Shown piece by piece: positions 50,966-61,014 of a stretch of DNA of 64,000 nucleotides (its first letter is position 1; each line of letters starts with the position of its first letter). The stretch spans positions 1,612,001 through 1,676,000 of the forward strand of contig NZ_OY762426.1 of NCBI RefSeq assembly GCF_963665675.1, given 5' to 3'. A program made the translations under genes and the position numbers. The notes beneath the pieces were generated by a model. It saw nothing but the letters and a program-made list of their open reading frames with translations, was not told the origin of the DNA and did no database searches. This DNA comes from an uncultured Methanolobus sp. (GTDB lineage Archaea; Halobacteriota; Methanosarcinia; Methanosarcinales; Methanosarcinaceae).

Positions 50966-51214
50966 CTACTTTTCGTCTATATACTCAATAAGCTTTTTGT
51001 TAAGTTTGAACACTCTTGAAGCTACATACCAGAGTCCCATCAGATACACTATCCATGTTGCAATGGAGATCCACCGAAGGCTTCCGGTATCATCAAGTGC
51101 TTCAAAAGTGATGACCAGAGTGACAGGCATCAAAAGTAATATTGCAAGCACTGAATCGTTAAGGTATTTCAGGTTCTCCAGAATTATTTTGTCTTTCTTT
51201 CCCTCTAATTCCAT
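50966..51214 (-). CDS. Small two-helix membrane protein
   Basis: An 82-residue protein with hydrophobic segments VLAILLLMPVTLVITFEAL and ISIATWIVYLMGLWYVASRVF flanked by charged ends. No family recognised. Ten bases separate it from moeA, so it is probably cotranscribed; whether it has any molybdenum-related role is unknown. Confidence 0.65.
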   Translation of the reverse strand: MELEGKKDKIILENLKYLNDSVLAILLLMPVTLVITFEALDDTGSLRWISIATWIVYLMGLWYVASRVFKLNKKLIEYIDEK

Positions 51215-51432
51215 ATTCTGACCTCATTTCCATACTTCATCCGTCAGTTATCATCCCTTTTGGTAAAACAAAAGCAATTATTATTGTAATTATATATAAG
51301 AGAACTTATGCCTAATTAATGTTTTGAAAAATTTAGTTTCAAATCAAATTACATAGAGCTCACGCTGGCAGAATAAATAATGACAAAAAGAAAGAATGAA
51401 GAGCTCCCTCTTCCTGTTATTGTCCTGTATTA

Positions 51433-52311
51433 TCAGGGATTGATTGGCGTGCCTGTAGTTGTTGTTATTTTTTCAAACGCAGCAACCATCTTCTTTGTGA
51501 TAGGACCTGGTTTTCCATCACCAATTGGGCGACCGTCGACTTTTACAAGAGGCGCGGCTTCCGCTGCAGTTCCTGTTACAAATATTTCATCAGCAGTGTA
51601 GAGGTCAAACATTCCAAGGTTCTCGACATGGGTCTCAATTCCAAGGTCTACAAGAAGTTCAATAGCTGTTGCCCTGGTGATTCCCTTCAGGTTGTTGATT
51701 GTTGGTGGTGTGTAGACCTTTCCGTTCTTGATGATGAATATGTTGTCTCCTGAACCTTCTGAGAGGTAACCGTTCTGGTCGAAGAAGATAGCTTCATCTC
51801 CGCCCTTCTCGTTTGCCTCGATCTTAGCAAGGATATTGTTCAGGTAGTTGAGTGACTTGATGTTTGGTGATAGTGCATCACAGGAGTTCCTTCTGACTGA
51901 TACGGTAACACCGGTAAGTCCGACTTCATAGAGGTCACCATACATTGCACCCCATTCCTGTGAGATGATGTAGATGTTTGGTTTCGGACATTTCCTTGGA
52001 TCAAGACCAAGATCACCAACACCTCTTGAAACAATAGGTCTGATGTAAGCATCTGCCAGGTTGTTTTTTCTGAGTGTTTCCAGAATAGCCTCTTCCATCT
52101 CTTCTCTGGAAAGTGGTATGTCAAGGGCAATTGCCTTTGCAGAATCATAGAGCCTGTCAACATGCTCACGTAACTTGAAAACACGTCCGTTGTACGCTCT
52201 TATGCCTTCAAAGACGCCATCTCCATACAAAAATCCGTGGTCATAGACGGATGTTGTGGCCTGGGATTTGGGGACAAAGTCACCGTTGTAATAGATCAAT
52301 AATTCACTCAT
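51433..52311 (-). CDS. ilvE: Branched-chain amino acid aminotransferase
   Basis: PLP class IV aminotransferase of 292 residues making Val, Leu and Ile from their keto acids. [25 protein letters not shown] near the N-terminus, the catalytic-lysine strand [36 protein letters not shown] and the C-terminal [19 protein letters not shown] all match. Monocistronic in appearance; the tRNA-Arg gene is divergent upstream. Confidence 0.95.
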   Translation of the reverse strand: MSELLIYYNGDFVPKSQATTSVYDHGFLYGDGVFEGIRAYNGRVFKLREHVDRLYDSAKAIALDIPLSREEMEEAILETLRKNNLADAYIRPIVSRGVGDLGLDPRKCPKPNIYIISQEWGAMYGDLYEVGLTGVTVSVRRNSCDALSPNIKSLNYLNNILAKIEANEKGGDEAIFFDQNGYLSEGSGDNIFIIKNGKVYTPPTINNLKGITRATAIELLVDLGIETHVENLGMFDLYTADEIFVTGTAAEAAPLVKVDGRPIGDGKPGPITKKMVAAFEKITTTTGTPINP

Positions 52312-52477
52312 GCGTAAAGCCTCAATGTCAATATGTATGATAGTTGCTAATGTTCATGTTAAACTATTATTTATTTGTATTCACAAATACATACACTACT
52401 AATTAATAAAGTGTGTCTGCCCCGACAATAGTATTTTATACTAGAAAACCTATTTGCACTCCCAGTCAATGCTTAGC

Positions 52478-52552
52478 GGTCCCGTGGCTTAGCCAGGATA
52501 TAGCATCGGGCTTCTAACCCGAGGGTCAGGGGTTCAAATCCCTTCGGGATCG
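52478..52552 (+). tRNA. tRNA-Arg (anticodon UCU)
   Basis: Seventy-five bases: acceptor GGTCCCG/CGGGATC (one G-U), D-arm GCTTAGCC..., anticodon stem TCGGG/CCCGA with loop CTTCTAA giving UCU, T-arm AGGGG-TTCAAAT-CCCTT, discriminator G. TATA-like TTTTATACTAG lies ~40 bp upstream. Confidence 0.95.
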
Positions 52553-52720
52553 CTTCTTATTTTTAAAATTATATTGCCTGCTAGGTTTTGAGTATATATC
52601 CTTGAAACGCGAGTTTATATTTTAATATATAGTTACTATAGTTCTACAATTATTATTGTGCAAATTTTATATATTATCTTTGTACTTATTGATGCACCCA
52701 AACATGACGAGGTGAGATCA

Positions 52721-52870
52721 ATGAGTAATTTAATGAAAACGAGCAATTGTAGGAAAAGCGACTCTTCCAGGGCTCTGGATGACGATGCGGATTACAAGCC
52801 TATTCTTCAAGGTGTAATTAACACCCGTTGCAATTATGATGGTGGTAAGGTCGAAGGAATCCTTGACTGA
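52721..52870 (+). CDS. Small hypothetical protein
   Basis: Forty-nine codons from ATG 52721, chosen because GAGGTGAGATCA places a strong Shine-Dalgarno 6 bases upstream; an upstream in-frame start at 52658 lacks one. Product begins MSNLMKTSNCRKSDSS and ends GGKVEGILD, hydrophilic with two cysteines. No family recognised. Confidence 0.5.
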   Translation: MSNLMKTSNCRKSDSSRALDDDADYKPILQGVINTRCNYDGGKVEGILD

Positions 52871-52946
52871 TTAAATCTGCACAATCCAGTCAAATTTAAT
52901 CTACATTTTTCTTTAAATAGCAGCCCTATGCCATAGTAATTTACAA

Positions 52947-53093
52947 ATGTCTTTTTTTATTCTTGATCTATTTCCAGACATCCGGTTTAACAAAAATACA
53001 CTGATAAGAAGTATGGGCGCCGGTGAACCAATTTGGCGCCCAGTTCGTACACCAATGCGTTTTTCAGAAATATTTCAGGAAGGCACTAGATGA
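52947..53093 (+). CDS. Possible leaderless 48-residue protein
   Basis: Frame from ATG 52947 to TGA 53091-53093, encoding MSFFILDLFPDIRFNKNTLI and on to EIFQEGTR. TTTAAATA at 52913-52920 sits ~30 bp upstream, matching a leaderless promoter. The frame contains a strong hairpin (GGGCGCC 53015-53021 with GGCGCCC 53035-53041), and its stop overlaps an inverted repeat GAGTAAC-GT-GTTACTC (53092-53107). It could instead be a structured noncoding transcript. Confidence 0.35.
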   Translation: MSFFILDLFPDIRFNKNTLIRSMGAGEPIWRPVRTPMRFSEIFQEGTR

Positions 53094-53107
53094 GTAACGT
53101 GTTACTC
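53092..53107 (+). terminator. Inverted repeat at end of small ORF
   Basis: GAGTAAC-GT-GTTACTC, seven perfect pairs with a two-base centre, starting within the stop codon region of the 52947 frame. No clear T-run follows, so terminator or operator are both possible. Confidence 0.3.
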
Positions 53108-53220
53108 GAAGCATACTAGTTCAGTTTCTTATTTAGTTGTAAGCAAAAGAATCTATATAGGTACATGGGCTGGTAAATATGTCTCCGAAAAAGAAGTAAC
53201 ACAATAAATAAAAAAGAGAT

Positions 53221-53346
53221 TCAGTCATTAAGACCGAGAATGTTTCTCTTATCTTTCTTTTTCTCGTCTTTCTTCTCTTTTTTGCTGGTCTTTACAAACT
53301 CATTTACTTCTTTGAGCCTATGCATATTTGATTCATCATTTCCCAT
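53221..53346 (-). CDS. Lysine-rich 41-residue protein
   Basis: Short frame on the minus strand from ATG (complement of 53344-53346) to TGA, sequence starting MGNDESNMHRLKEVNEFVKT and continuing with a highly basic KKEKKDEKKKDKR stretch before NILGLND. AGAAGGAAAA upstream is a suitable Shine-Dalgarno. Composition suggests nucleic acid binding or a ribosome-associated microprotein. No family recognised. Confidence 0.5.
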   Translation of the reverse strand: MGNDESNMHRLKEVNEFVKTSKKEKKDEKKKDKRNILGLND

Positions 53347-53537
53347 GTTTATTTTCCTTCTTTTTTAATTATTTTAGTATATTGGTATGTTACGTATGTA
53401 TACATGCTTACATGCAAAAACCCTTTTGCTTTCTTTTTTGATAATGCTTAACTAGTTTTGATTAAAAAGCCAAATTTATATTATTTATTTTTATACTATG
53501 TAATTGATATTCTCCTCAAGAATATTGAGGGTATAAA

Positions 53538-56500
53538 ATGAAAATAAACATGAGATTCTACAAGTTCTTATTCACGATCAGTCTTATTATTTTACTTGCA
53601 GCTACCTCGTTAATATCTGCCGGTGCAGAGTCGAATGAGCATGCACTTAACATTACATCAGGTGGACCTGAACTTAGTACGGCACCTATTAATCCTGCTT
53701 TCATCGAGTATCAGGAAGAACTGGAGCAGGAACGCATAAATTCAGAAAGTAACACAAGTGCAAACATCTCAATCCTGACATTATTCAGTGAATCATCAGG
53801 TTCACTACCTACTAAAAATCTCAACACCCGGTTATCTTTCAATGGCACCGGATTTGACGAAGAAATGTTCCGTCCGACAGGACTTATACCCTCTCCTGTA
53901 GACCTATCACATCTTTCTCCTGTGAGCATGGATTTCTTGCTTGCCGATGATACCATTAAGACTTCAGGTCTTGAATTGATGGATTCTGAAGTATCATACC
54001 CAGCACGATATGACCTGCGTGAGCACAATGGTGTCACAGCAGTAAGAGATCAGGCTCAGGCCGGAAGCTGCTGGACTCATTCAGCCATTGCCTCCCTTGA
54101 ATCTTATCTTCTTTTTAACAGATCAGAAACATGGGATTTTTCAGAGAATAACATGAAAAATACTTTGGTGTACAGCAATACTGATGGATATGACCGTACA
54201 CATGATGACGGTGGCTATCATTTTTACGGCGCTGCTTATCATTCCCGATGGAGTGGTCCTGTGGTGGAATCAGATGATCCGTACAACGATTTGTCAGGTG
54301 TTTCTCCTGATAATCTTCCTGTGGCAAAACATGTTCAGGAAATTATGATCCTTCCTGGTTTTGAAGGCAATGACACTCTTTATAAATGGGTGCTTACTCA
54401 CTATGGAGCAATATCTGTAGGCATAATGCAAAGCAGTACTTATTTTGATTCCAATAATAACAGCTACTATTACTATGGCTCAATAGAATACGCAAACCAC
54501 GCTGTGACTCTGGTTGGCTGGGATGACAATTATTCCGCTCAGAATTTCACTCCCACAGCTCCTGGAAATGGAGCGTTCATCATCAAGAATTCATGGGGCA
54601 CTAATTGGGGAGAAGATGGATACTACTATGTATCATATTATGATTCAGTAATGGGAAATAATGAAGGATTATTGGGAATTGGTACCAAGCCATATACTGG
54701 TAACTTCCTTTACACTGCGGAGAATGTGAGTAATTACGACAGTATTTACCAGTATGATGAACTTGGATGGGTTAGTTGTGTAGGTTACTATAATAGCACT
54801 GCCTTAGGTGCTAATGTTTTCACAGCAAGTTCAAATGAAACTCTTGAAGCTGTGAGTTTCTACACTGTAGATTCTAATTCCTTCTACAATATTTCCATAT
54901 ACCTGGATCCGGATTCCGGTCCTGTTAACAGTTCTGGCCCGGTCTCAGTACAGAATGGAACAATTGCAATTGCAGGATACCATACTATCAACCTCGATAC
55001 GAATGTTTCACTTAATACAGGGCAGAATTTCTCAGTTGTTGTAGAATTCACGACGCCAAATTATGATTATCCAATAGCTATTGAACAAGTATTATCCGGT
55101 TATAGTGACAATGCTCATGCAGAATCCGGACAGAGCTTTGTAAGTTCCAATGGCAGCCAGTGGACTGACATATCCGAACAGAATGCAAATGTATGTATCA
55201 AAGCATTCACTACAGAAAACAAAGTGCCTGAGGCTTTATTTGTTGCTGGCACAAGATACGTTCACGTTAACGAGACTGTAGATTTCCATGATGCAAGTCT
55301 CTTCTCACCGGATAGCTGGAAATGGGACTTTGGAGATAGTTCAACATCTTCAGTCCAGAATCCAACACACTCTTATTCAGAAACCGGGATTTATACAGTA
55401 TCATTGAATGCATCAAACTCTTATGGAAGCAATACTTCTGCAAGAACTTCTTTCATCCATGTTCTCAATTCAACAATTGTTGTCAATAGCACTGGAAGCG
55501 CCGATTTTACAACAATTAATGCTGCACTAGTTGCTGCATCTGATGGTGATACTATTGCTGTAGATCCGGGTACTTATTCTGAAAACCTCTATTTCAAAAA
55601 GGATGACATCAGCCTTATTTCATCTACAGGTAATCCTGAAGATGTCACAATCGTTTCACCAGATTCAACTGATATTGCAATTTATATCAGAGCAGATGGA
55701 ATCACAATTTCCAATGTAACCGTTATGAATTCTTACATTGGAATTGGCATTGATATATCAAGTGAATGCAAAATAGATAATTGCTATACATCTGGAAATA
55801 CATATGGAATATATCTCTCAAAGTCTCAGGTAAATTATATTTCAAACTGTACATCTAATGAGAACACATATGGCTTACGTTTATCTGAGTCAGTGAACAA
55901 TGTTCTTAACAATAATTCTATGGATAACAACACCTACAATTCACTTTTTGATTCACATGTTAATGTTGTAGAAACGAACAATCTGGTTGATGGAAAAGCA
56001 ATATATTATCTTGTAAATAGCTCTGATCAGGTTATAGATGCCAGTTCCAATGCAGGAATTGTTCATCTGATGAACTGTTCTAACATGACAATAGAAAACA
56101 TTGAAACAGAGAACGCTTATTGCGGATTTTACGTCTATGAAAGCAACAATATAAGTATTGATAATTGCACGGCCGTTGATGATCAATGTGGTGTTTATCT
56201 TTCATCTTCAGATAACAACACAATATATAGTTTCAATTCAACAGGGACTACTATCTATGGCTTGTACTTGTACGATAGCAGCAATGTGATTATTGAAAAT
56301 TGCACAAGTACTGACAACCAATATGGCATTTATCATTCTTGTTCAGATAACAACACAATATCCAGTTGCAATACAACAGGAACTACTTATTATGGATTAT
56401 ACTTGTACGATAGTAACAACGTGACTGTTGAAGATTGTACAAGCACTGATAATCAATATGGTGTTTATCTCTCTTCTTCAGATAATAACACAATTTATGG

Positions 56501-57548
56501 TTGCAATATAAGCGATGATGAATATTATGGAATACGACTAACCGGTTCCAGCAATAATCAGATATATAACAACTATTTCAACAACAGCAACAATGTCTAT
56601 GTTTCAGGAGGAACTTCCAACGATTGGAACATCACAAGAACATCAGGAACCAATATCATCAACGGAAGTTATCTTGGTGGAAACTTCTGGGCAACCCCTG
56701 CTGGAACAGGCTGGAGCCAGACCGAATACTCCGTTGGGGATGGTTTCTGTGATGCGTATGAGATAACAGATAATGGAAACAATATCGATTATCTTCCATT
56801 AACTTTGAATGGTGCTCAACCTGCAAACCAGGACGATAATTCAAATCAAAACGATAATGATGGAATTCGTGTAAAAATAGCCACAAGCAAATCATCTCTG
56901 TCAAACATCGTTGCAACTGATTCCAGTGTACGTTTTGTTGGAAAAGATGCAGAAGTAAAATATGTTTTCACAGATAGTTCTACTCCGGTAAACGAGATCA
57001 GCTTTGAGTCTAATATAAACCAAGGTTACGTAATGGCAAGTGTCAGCCTTCTTGATGAATTTCCGGAAAGTTCTCCTGCACCATCAACAGTGACGCTTTA
57101 TCAGGGAATGGAAATTCTCCTTGGTGACGAAGAATTCTCATCTGGCATCGGTGATGCGAAAATATCCTTCTCAGTTTCAAAAGAATGGCTTGAATCTAAT
57201 GACTTCGGTGAAGGAAATATCCGCATGGAGCATTTTTCCGATGGAATCTGGGATAGACTACCAACTGTAGTTACAGGTGAAGATGATGAATATTTCTATT
57301 TTGAAGCAACAACAACAGGATTTTCACCATTTATAATCTGTGCCGATGTCTCAGGAGAAAGTCAGGTTAACGCAGGCTCTTCTTCGGATAATGCGGGAGA
57401 AGCTGCATTTTCAGAGAATATCGTGCCGGATGCTCCACAGGATTCTGGACAATCAGGGGATAATCCTGTAAGCACATTAATGACTATATCTGGTTTGATA
57501 GTGGTCACAGTTCTGGGTTTAGTTGTTAAAATGAAGAAATCGGAATAA
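53538..57548 (+). CDS. Secreted papain-like (C1A) peptidase with PKD, beta-helix and PGF-pre-PGF domains
   Basis: A 1336-residue surface protein. Signal peptide at ~1-30; C1A peptidase ~150-390 with catalytic Cys178 (QAGSCWTHSA), His321 (YANHAVTLVGW) and Asn351 (IKNSWGTNWGEDGYYYVSY); a jelly-roll-like segment; PKD domain ~565-645 (WKWDFGDSSTSSVQNPTHSYSE in two parts); NosD-like right-handed beta-helix ~645-1050 with repeats such as SNNVTVEDCTSTDNQYGVYL; PGF-pre-PGF domain ~1105-1270; C-terminal membrane helix with KMKKSE. Probably anchored in or above the S-layer. Substrate unknown. Confidence 0.92.
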   Translation: MKINMRFYKFLFTISLIILLAATSLISAGAESNEHALNITSGGPELSTAPINPAFIEYQEELEQERINSESNTSANISILTLFSESSGSLPTKNLNTRLSFNGTGFDEEMFRPTGLIPSPVDLSHLSPVSMDFLLADDTIKTSGLELMDSEVSYPARYDLREHNGVTAVRDQAQAGSCWTHSAIASLESYLLFNRSETWDFSENNMKNTLVYSNTDGYDRTHDDGGYHFYGAAYHSRWSGPVVESDDPYNDLSGVSPDNLPVAKHVQEIMILPGFEGNDTLYKWVLTHYGAISVGIMQSSTYFDSNNNSYYYYGSIEYANHAVTLVGWDDNYSAQNFTPTAPGNGAFIIKNSWGTNWGEDGYYYVSYYDSVMGNNEGLLGIGTKPYTGNFLYTAENVSNYDSIYQYDELGWVSCVGYYNSTALGANVFTASSNETLEAVSFYTVDSNSFYNISIYLDPDSGPVNSSGPVSVQNGTIAIAGYHTINLDTNVSLNTGQNFSVVVEFTTPNYDYPIAIEQVLSGYSDNAHAESGQSFVSSNGSQWTDISEQNANVCIKAFTTENKVPEALFVAGTRYVHVNETVDFHDASLFSPDSWKWDFGDSSTSSVQNPTHSYSETGIYTVSLNASNSYGSNTSARTSFIHVLNSTIVVNSTGSADFTTINAALVAASDGDTIAVDPGTYSENLYFKKDDISLISSTGNPEDVTIVSPDSTDIAIYIRADGITISNVTVMNSYIGIGIDISSECKIDNCYTSGNTYGIYLSKSQVNYISNCTSNENTYGLRLSESVNNVLNNNSMDNNTYNSLFDSHVNVVETNNLVDGKAIYYLVNSSDQVIDASSNAGIVHLMNCSNMTIENIETENAYCGFYVYESNNISIDNCTAVDDQCGVYLSSSDNNTIYSFNSTGTTIYGLYLYDSSNVIIENCTSTDNQYGIYHSCSDNNTISSCNTTGTTYYGLYLYDSNNVTVEDCTSTDNQYGVYLSSSDNNTIYGCNISDDEYYGIRLTGSSNNQIYNNYFNNSNNVYVSGGTSNDWNITRTSGTNIINGSYLGGNFWATPAGTGWSQTEYSVGDGFCDAYEITDNGNNIDYLPLTLNGAQPANQDDNSNQNDNDGIRVKIATSKSSLSNIVATDSSVRFVGKDAEVKYVFTDSSTPVNEISFESNINQGYVMASVSLLDEFPESSPAPSTVTLYQGMEILLGDEEFSSGIGDAKISFSVSKEWLESNDFGEGNIRMEHFSDGIWDRLPTVVTGEDDEYFYFEATTTGFSPFIICADVSGESQVNAGSSSDNAGEAAFSENIVPDAPQDSGQSGDNPVSTLMTISGLIVVTVLGLVVKMKKSE

Positions 57549-57638
57549 CATTCTGATCTCTTCTTTTTTATTCTGAAATCAGCAGTATGATGCAGGAATG
57601 AATGATACATAAAAATAGAAAAACAAACAGGTTTAAGT

Positions 57639-58937
57639 TCATTCATTGTACTTGATTTCACTTTCGTCACCAAAAATATCTCTCACATTGGAAAGGAGTA
57701 ATGACTTTGCCATTTCTATTTCCTCTTTAAGGTTGTACAGGTGCTTGCTCTCTGTGTCGATATCGTTGTTTACATCTTTCACATTTTGATTGAATTTCTC
57801 CATCTCTTTTTCAATATCTTCTTTTTCCTGATAGATACTGAGGCCATTCAGTTCAGTAAGAAGTTCATCTTTCTCTTCAAGATGCTCTTTTCTCTGCTGA
57901 ACAAGCGATGATATTACTTTCCTGTCACTAAGTACCTGTATCTGCTTCAGGGCTTTCTCACACATCTGACTTTTAAGTCCAAGTTCCCCACTCTCAATCC
58001 GGTTTGTGAGTTCGGCAAGGAACGGACTGAGGTCCTGTTGAATTGCAGCAGCAGGTTCCTCTTTTATTGTGCGGAGTATCTCCCTGTTCTCTGGTGAAAG
58101 CACACATCTTTCATTATCATCCTGCTTTTCCATTCTGGAAATAGCTTTTGAAAGAGGTGTGAACAATCTTCTGGCTTCGGACTGGCCATCAGCAATCTCC
58201 GTATCAAGTTCTTTTATCTCATTTTTCAGCTGTTTTGCCTTCTCAAACTCCTCGCCACTCTCCAGTTCTGACAGCTTCGAATCTGCTTTTGTGAGTTTCT
58301 CCTTTGATGATTCGTATCTTGAATGAAGTTCCTGGATTTTTTTAGCGCTTGTATCCATTTCCTCTTCTATTTCTTTAATGTTCTCTATTCCCGATGCGAT
58401 TCTTTGCAAGTCTTCAATCCTTTTGATTCCCTGCATTATTGAGGAGTAAAGTTCATCAAGGGCATCTTCAAGCTCAGCAAGACCCTGATTGATTTTCTGG
58501 TGTTCCTGCGGGTATAGAGCTTTGATATACATAAGACTACGACTGGTGTTATCAAGAACAGTTTTAAGAACTGATTTTGCTTCCTTGTAAAATTCAGAAG
58601 CTTCCAAAGGTGATGTGTTCCCGGGAACTTTTAATTTATCATGAACCAGCTTCAGGTTATTAGCAACATTGTCCCTGTTGGAGTCTCCAAGTTTCTCCCC
58701 ACGTTTGCTGACGTTCTCAATTGGCTCTGCTGCAAGTAATTCTTTCTTCAGGAGTTCAAGTTCCTTTAATGCCTGTTTTATTGAATCATAATTCTCCTTT
58801 ACAACAGGTTTGAGTTCCCTTTCCTGTTTTTCAGACTCATTTATTACAATTGCAGCAAGTTCCCTGAACTCAAAAACAGCTGAATGAGATTCTTCTTTTT
58901 CCTGCTTTTTTCCAAAAAGCCTTTCAATGAATTTCAT
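57639..58937 (-). CDS. Long coiled-coil protein of unknown function
   Basis: A 432-residue, very charged protein. N-terminus MKFIERLFGKKQEKEE is an amphipathic/basic segment; most of residues 30-260 and 330-430 are heptad-rich coiled coil (IENIKEIEEEMDTSAKKIQE, EKEDIEKEMEKFNQNVKDV). No catalytic motif or membrane helix. A structural or chromosome/cell-shape role is possible. Convergent with the C1A peptidase gene, 90 bp between stops. Confidence 0.75.
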   Translation of the reverse strand: MKFIERLFGKKQEKEESHSAVFEFRELAAIVINESEKQERELKPVVKENYDSIKQALKELELLKKELLAAEPIENVSKRGEKLGDSNRDNVANNLKLVHDKLKVPGNTSPLEASEFYKEAKSVLKTVLDNTSRSLMYIKALYPQEHQKINQGLAELEDALDELYSSIMQGIKRIEDLQRIASGIENIKEIEEEMDTSAKKIQELHSRYESSKEKLTKADSKLSELESGEEFEKAKQLKNEIKELDTEIADGQSEARRLFTPLSKAISRMEKQDDNERCVLSPENREILRTIKEEPAAAIQQDLSPFLAELTNRIESGELGLKSQMCEKALKQIQVLSDRKVISSLVQQRKEHLEEKDELLTELNGLSIYQEKEDIEKEMEKFNQNVKDVNNDIDTESKHLYNLKEEIEMAKSLLLSNVRDIFGDESEIKYNE

Positions 58938-59205
58938 CTCTTCATACAGAAAAGGCGATGCAACTTTAAAAGTTTATTGGATATTCTTATTAAGGCAGGA
59001 GTCAATCTTTTTTCTCGCAATTATATGTATCGTAATCACATATCATTTCATAGTATTCCTTTACAATTCTAAATAATGCTATATGCATGTCTGATGGTAA
59101 AAAGGAATTCTATATACACTCCTCAAAGCAAGTCTGGAAATACCCGGAAGCAAGCTTATAGGGTATATGGACGGTGGATTCAAAAACAATAATCATTATG
59201 ACATT

Positions 59206-60324
59206 TTAGAAAAGGACTATCCTGTCTCTTTCAATGCGAACAAGGCAATCATCTTCAATTTTCAGGTTCATACTTTCAAAGGACTGATTACCGAGTTCAG
59301 CGATCAGGTAATTGCCCTGTTCTTTAACTTCAAGAGCAAGAGCCTTGCTTGATCCTTTGTTCACAATGCTTTTCACACATGCCTGAAATGTATTCTCCTG
59401 GTTTGCATCATCATCAGTTACAGGCAGGATGCGCAGATTCTCAGGCCGTATTCCCCAGGATAACTTTTCCTTTATCTTGCGTTCCGGCCTTTTTACAGTA
59501 ACTTCCATATCTTCACAAGCTAATGTTATGGTTCCTTCAATTTCATCATTTTTTAACACAACAGAATCCTCAAATATGTTAGTGACACCCACAAGTTCGG
59601 CAACATGGCTGTTCTCTGGATGATAGAACACATCTTCGGGGGTTCCCATCTGCTGCACACGACCATCGTGAAACACAACGATCTTATCAGCGATTGTGAA
59701 GGCTTCAACATGGTTGTGAGTTATAAAAAGTACAGGTATTTTCAGCTCTCTCTGTATCTCTTTGATCTTTTCCCTGAGTTTCATGCGGACAACTCTGTCC
59801 AGTGCTGAAAAAGGCTCGTCCAGTAAAAGAATGCCAGGTTTTGGTGCCAGCGCACGTGCCAGTGCAACTCTTTGTTTCTGGCCGCCTGAGAGCTGTGAGG
59901 GATAATTATCTTCGAGTCCTTCTATCTCAAGCATCCGGAGCATTTCTCTGATTCTTTCTTCCCTTTCTTCCTCATCCCATTCTTTTAGTCCGTATGCTAT
60001 GTTCTTTTTTACATCCATGTGCGGAAAGAGAGCATAACTCTGGAATACATAGCCAAGGCTGCGTTGTTGTACAGGGAGATTTATTCTCTTATGGCAATCA
60101 AAATACACAGTTCCATTGACAACTATTTTACCGCCGTTTGGTTCCAGCAAACCGGATACACATTGCAAGGCAGTGGTCTTGCCTGAGCCGGAACGTCCGA
60201 AAAATACCGCGAGCTCATCACCAACTTCAAACTGGGCATCAAGCGTGAAAATGGCTTCGATTCCCTTTTTCTTATCACTCTTTTTCCTGTAATATCTTCT
60301 TCTGAAATCGGCCTTAATTCCCAC
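59206..60324 (-). CDS. modC: Molybdate ABC transporter ATPase
   Basis: A 372-residue ATPase: Walker A FGRSGSGKTTALQCVSGL, signature LSGGQKQRVALARAL, Walker B ILLLDEPFSALDR, switch His ITHNHVEAF. The last ~120 residues form a regulatory TOBE/Mop-like region (IRPENLRILPVTDDD...). Gene order modA-modB-modC on the minus strand with nine- and twelve-base gaps. Drives uptake of molybdate or tungstate for formylmethanofuran dehydrogenase. Confidence 0.93.
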   Translation of the reverse strand: MGIKADFRRRYYRKKSDKKKGIEAIFTLDAQFEVGDELAVFFGRSGSGKTTALQCVSGLLEPNGGKIVVNGTVYFDCHKRINLPVQQRSLGYVFQSYALFPHMDVKKNIAYGLKEWDEEEREERIREMLRMLEIEGLEDNYPSQLSGGQKQRVALARALAPKPGILLLDEPFSALDRVVRMKLREKIKEIQRELKIPVLFITHNHVEAFTIADKIVVFHDGRVQQMGTPEDVFYHPENSHVAELVGVTNIFEDSVVLKNDEIEGTITLACEDMEVTVKRPERKIKEKLSWGIRPENLRILPVTDDDANQENTFQACVKSIVNKGSSKALALEVKEQGNYLIAELGNQSFESMNLKIEDDCLVRIERDRIVLF

Positions 60325-60333
60325 AATTCCACC

Positions 60334-61002
60334 TCATATCTTCCAGTTATTGATGATTTTTGCGGTTATGGCCATTGAAAGCAGAGACATTACTATCAGT
60401 ATGATAACCAGTATATTGGCAAGATTGTTGTTTCCTGCCTGGAATGCACTGTAAATTGAAATAGACATTGTATTCGTTCTTCCGGGAATATTTCCGGCAA
60501 ACATAAGTGTTGCACCAAATTCACCGACTGCCCTTGCAAAACTGAGGACTATTCCGGCAAGAATACCTTTTTTGGCAAGCGGGAGAGTTATAAAAAGTGC
60601 AGTATCAAGCTCTTTTCTTCCAAGGGTAAAAGCCGCATATTCGTATTCCCTGTCCACTGCTTCTATGGCTGCTGTGGTGGTTTTGACCATTAGTGGCAGA
60701 GATACGACAAAAGCTGCAATAACAGCTGCCTGCCAGGTGAATACTATTGTCCATCCTGTGAGGTTGTACAAAATGCTCCCGAGTATTCCTTTTTTTCCAA
60801 GCAGAACTACCAGAAGGTATCCTGTTACTGTAGGCGGGAGTACCAGGGGTAAGGTTACAATAATGTCGGCCAGCCATTTTCCATGAAAATCACGTCTTGC
60901 AAGTATGTATGATATTACCATGCCTATTATTGCCACAATCAATGTGGACAGACCGGCAATTTTCAGTGTGATTAACAGTGGAAATCCAATCTGGTCGAAC
61001 AT
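60334..61002 (-). CDS. modB: Molybdate ABC transporter permease
   Basis: A 222-residue permease with ~5-6 helices: PLLITLKIAGLSTLIVAIIG, RDFHGKWLADIIVTLPLVLPPTVTGYLLV, and the EAA loop EYAAFTLGRKELDTALFITLPLAKKGILAG, ending with ARAVGEFGATLMFAGNIPG. Typical ModB/CysT-like protein. Sits between modA and modC. Confidence 0.94.
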   Translation of the reverse strand: MFDQIGFPLLITLKIAGLSTLIVAIIGMVISYILARRDFHGKWLADIIVTLPLVLPPTVTGYLLVVLLGKKGILGSILYNLTGWTIVFTWQAAVIAAFVVSLPLMVKTTTAAIEAVDREYEYAAFTLGRKELDTALFITLPLAKKGILAGIVLSFARAVGEFGATLMFAGNIPGRTNTMSISIYSAFQAGNNNLANILVIILIVMSLLSMAITAKIINNWKI

Positions 61003-61014
61003 ATCTTTTTCCTT

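Noticed and set aside
51380..51601. 73-codon forward ORF overlapping the end of ilvE
   Set aside because: Mostly antisense to ilvE and without a ribosome-binding site.
59167..59352. 61-codon forward ORF at the end of modC
   Set aside because: Mostly antisense to modC and lacks start signals.
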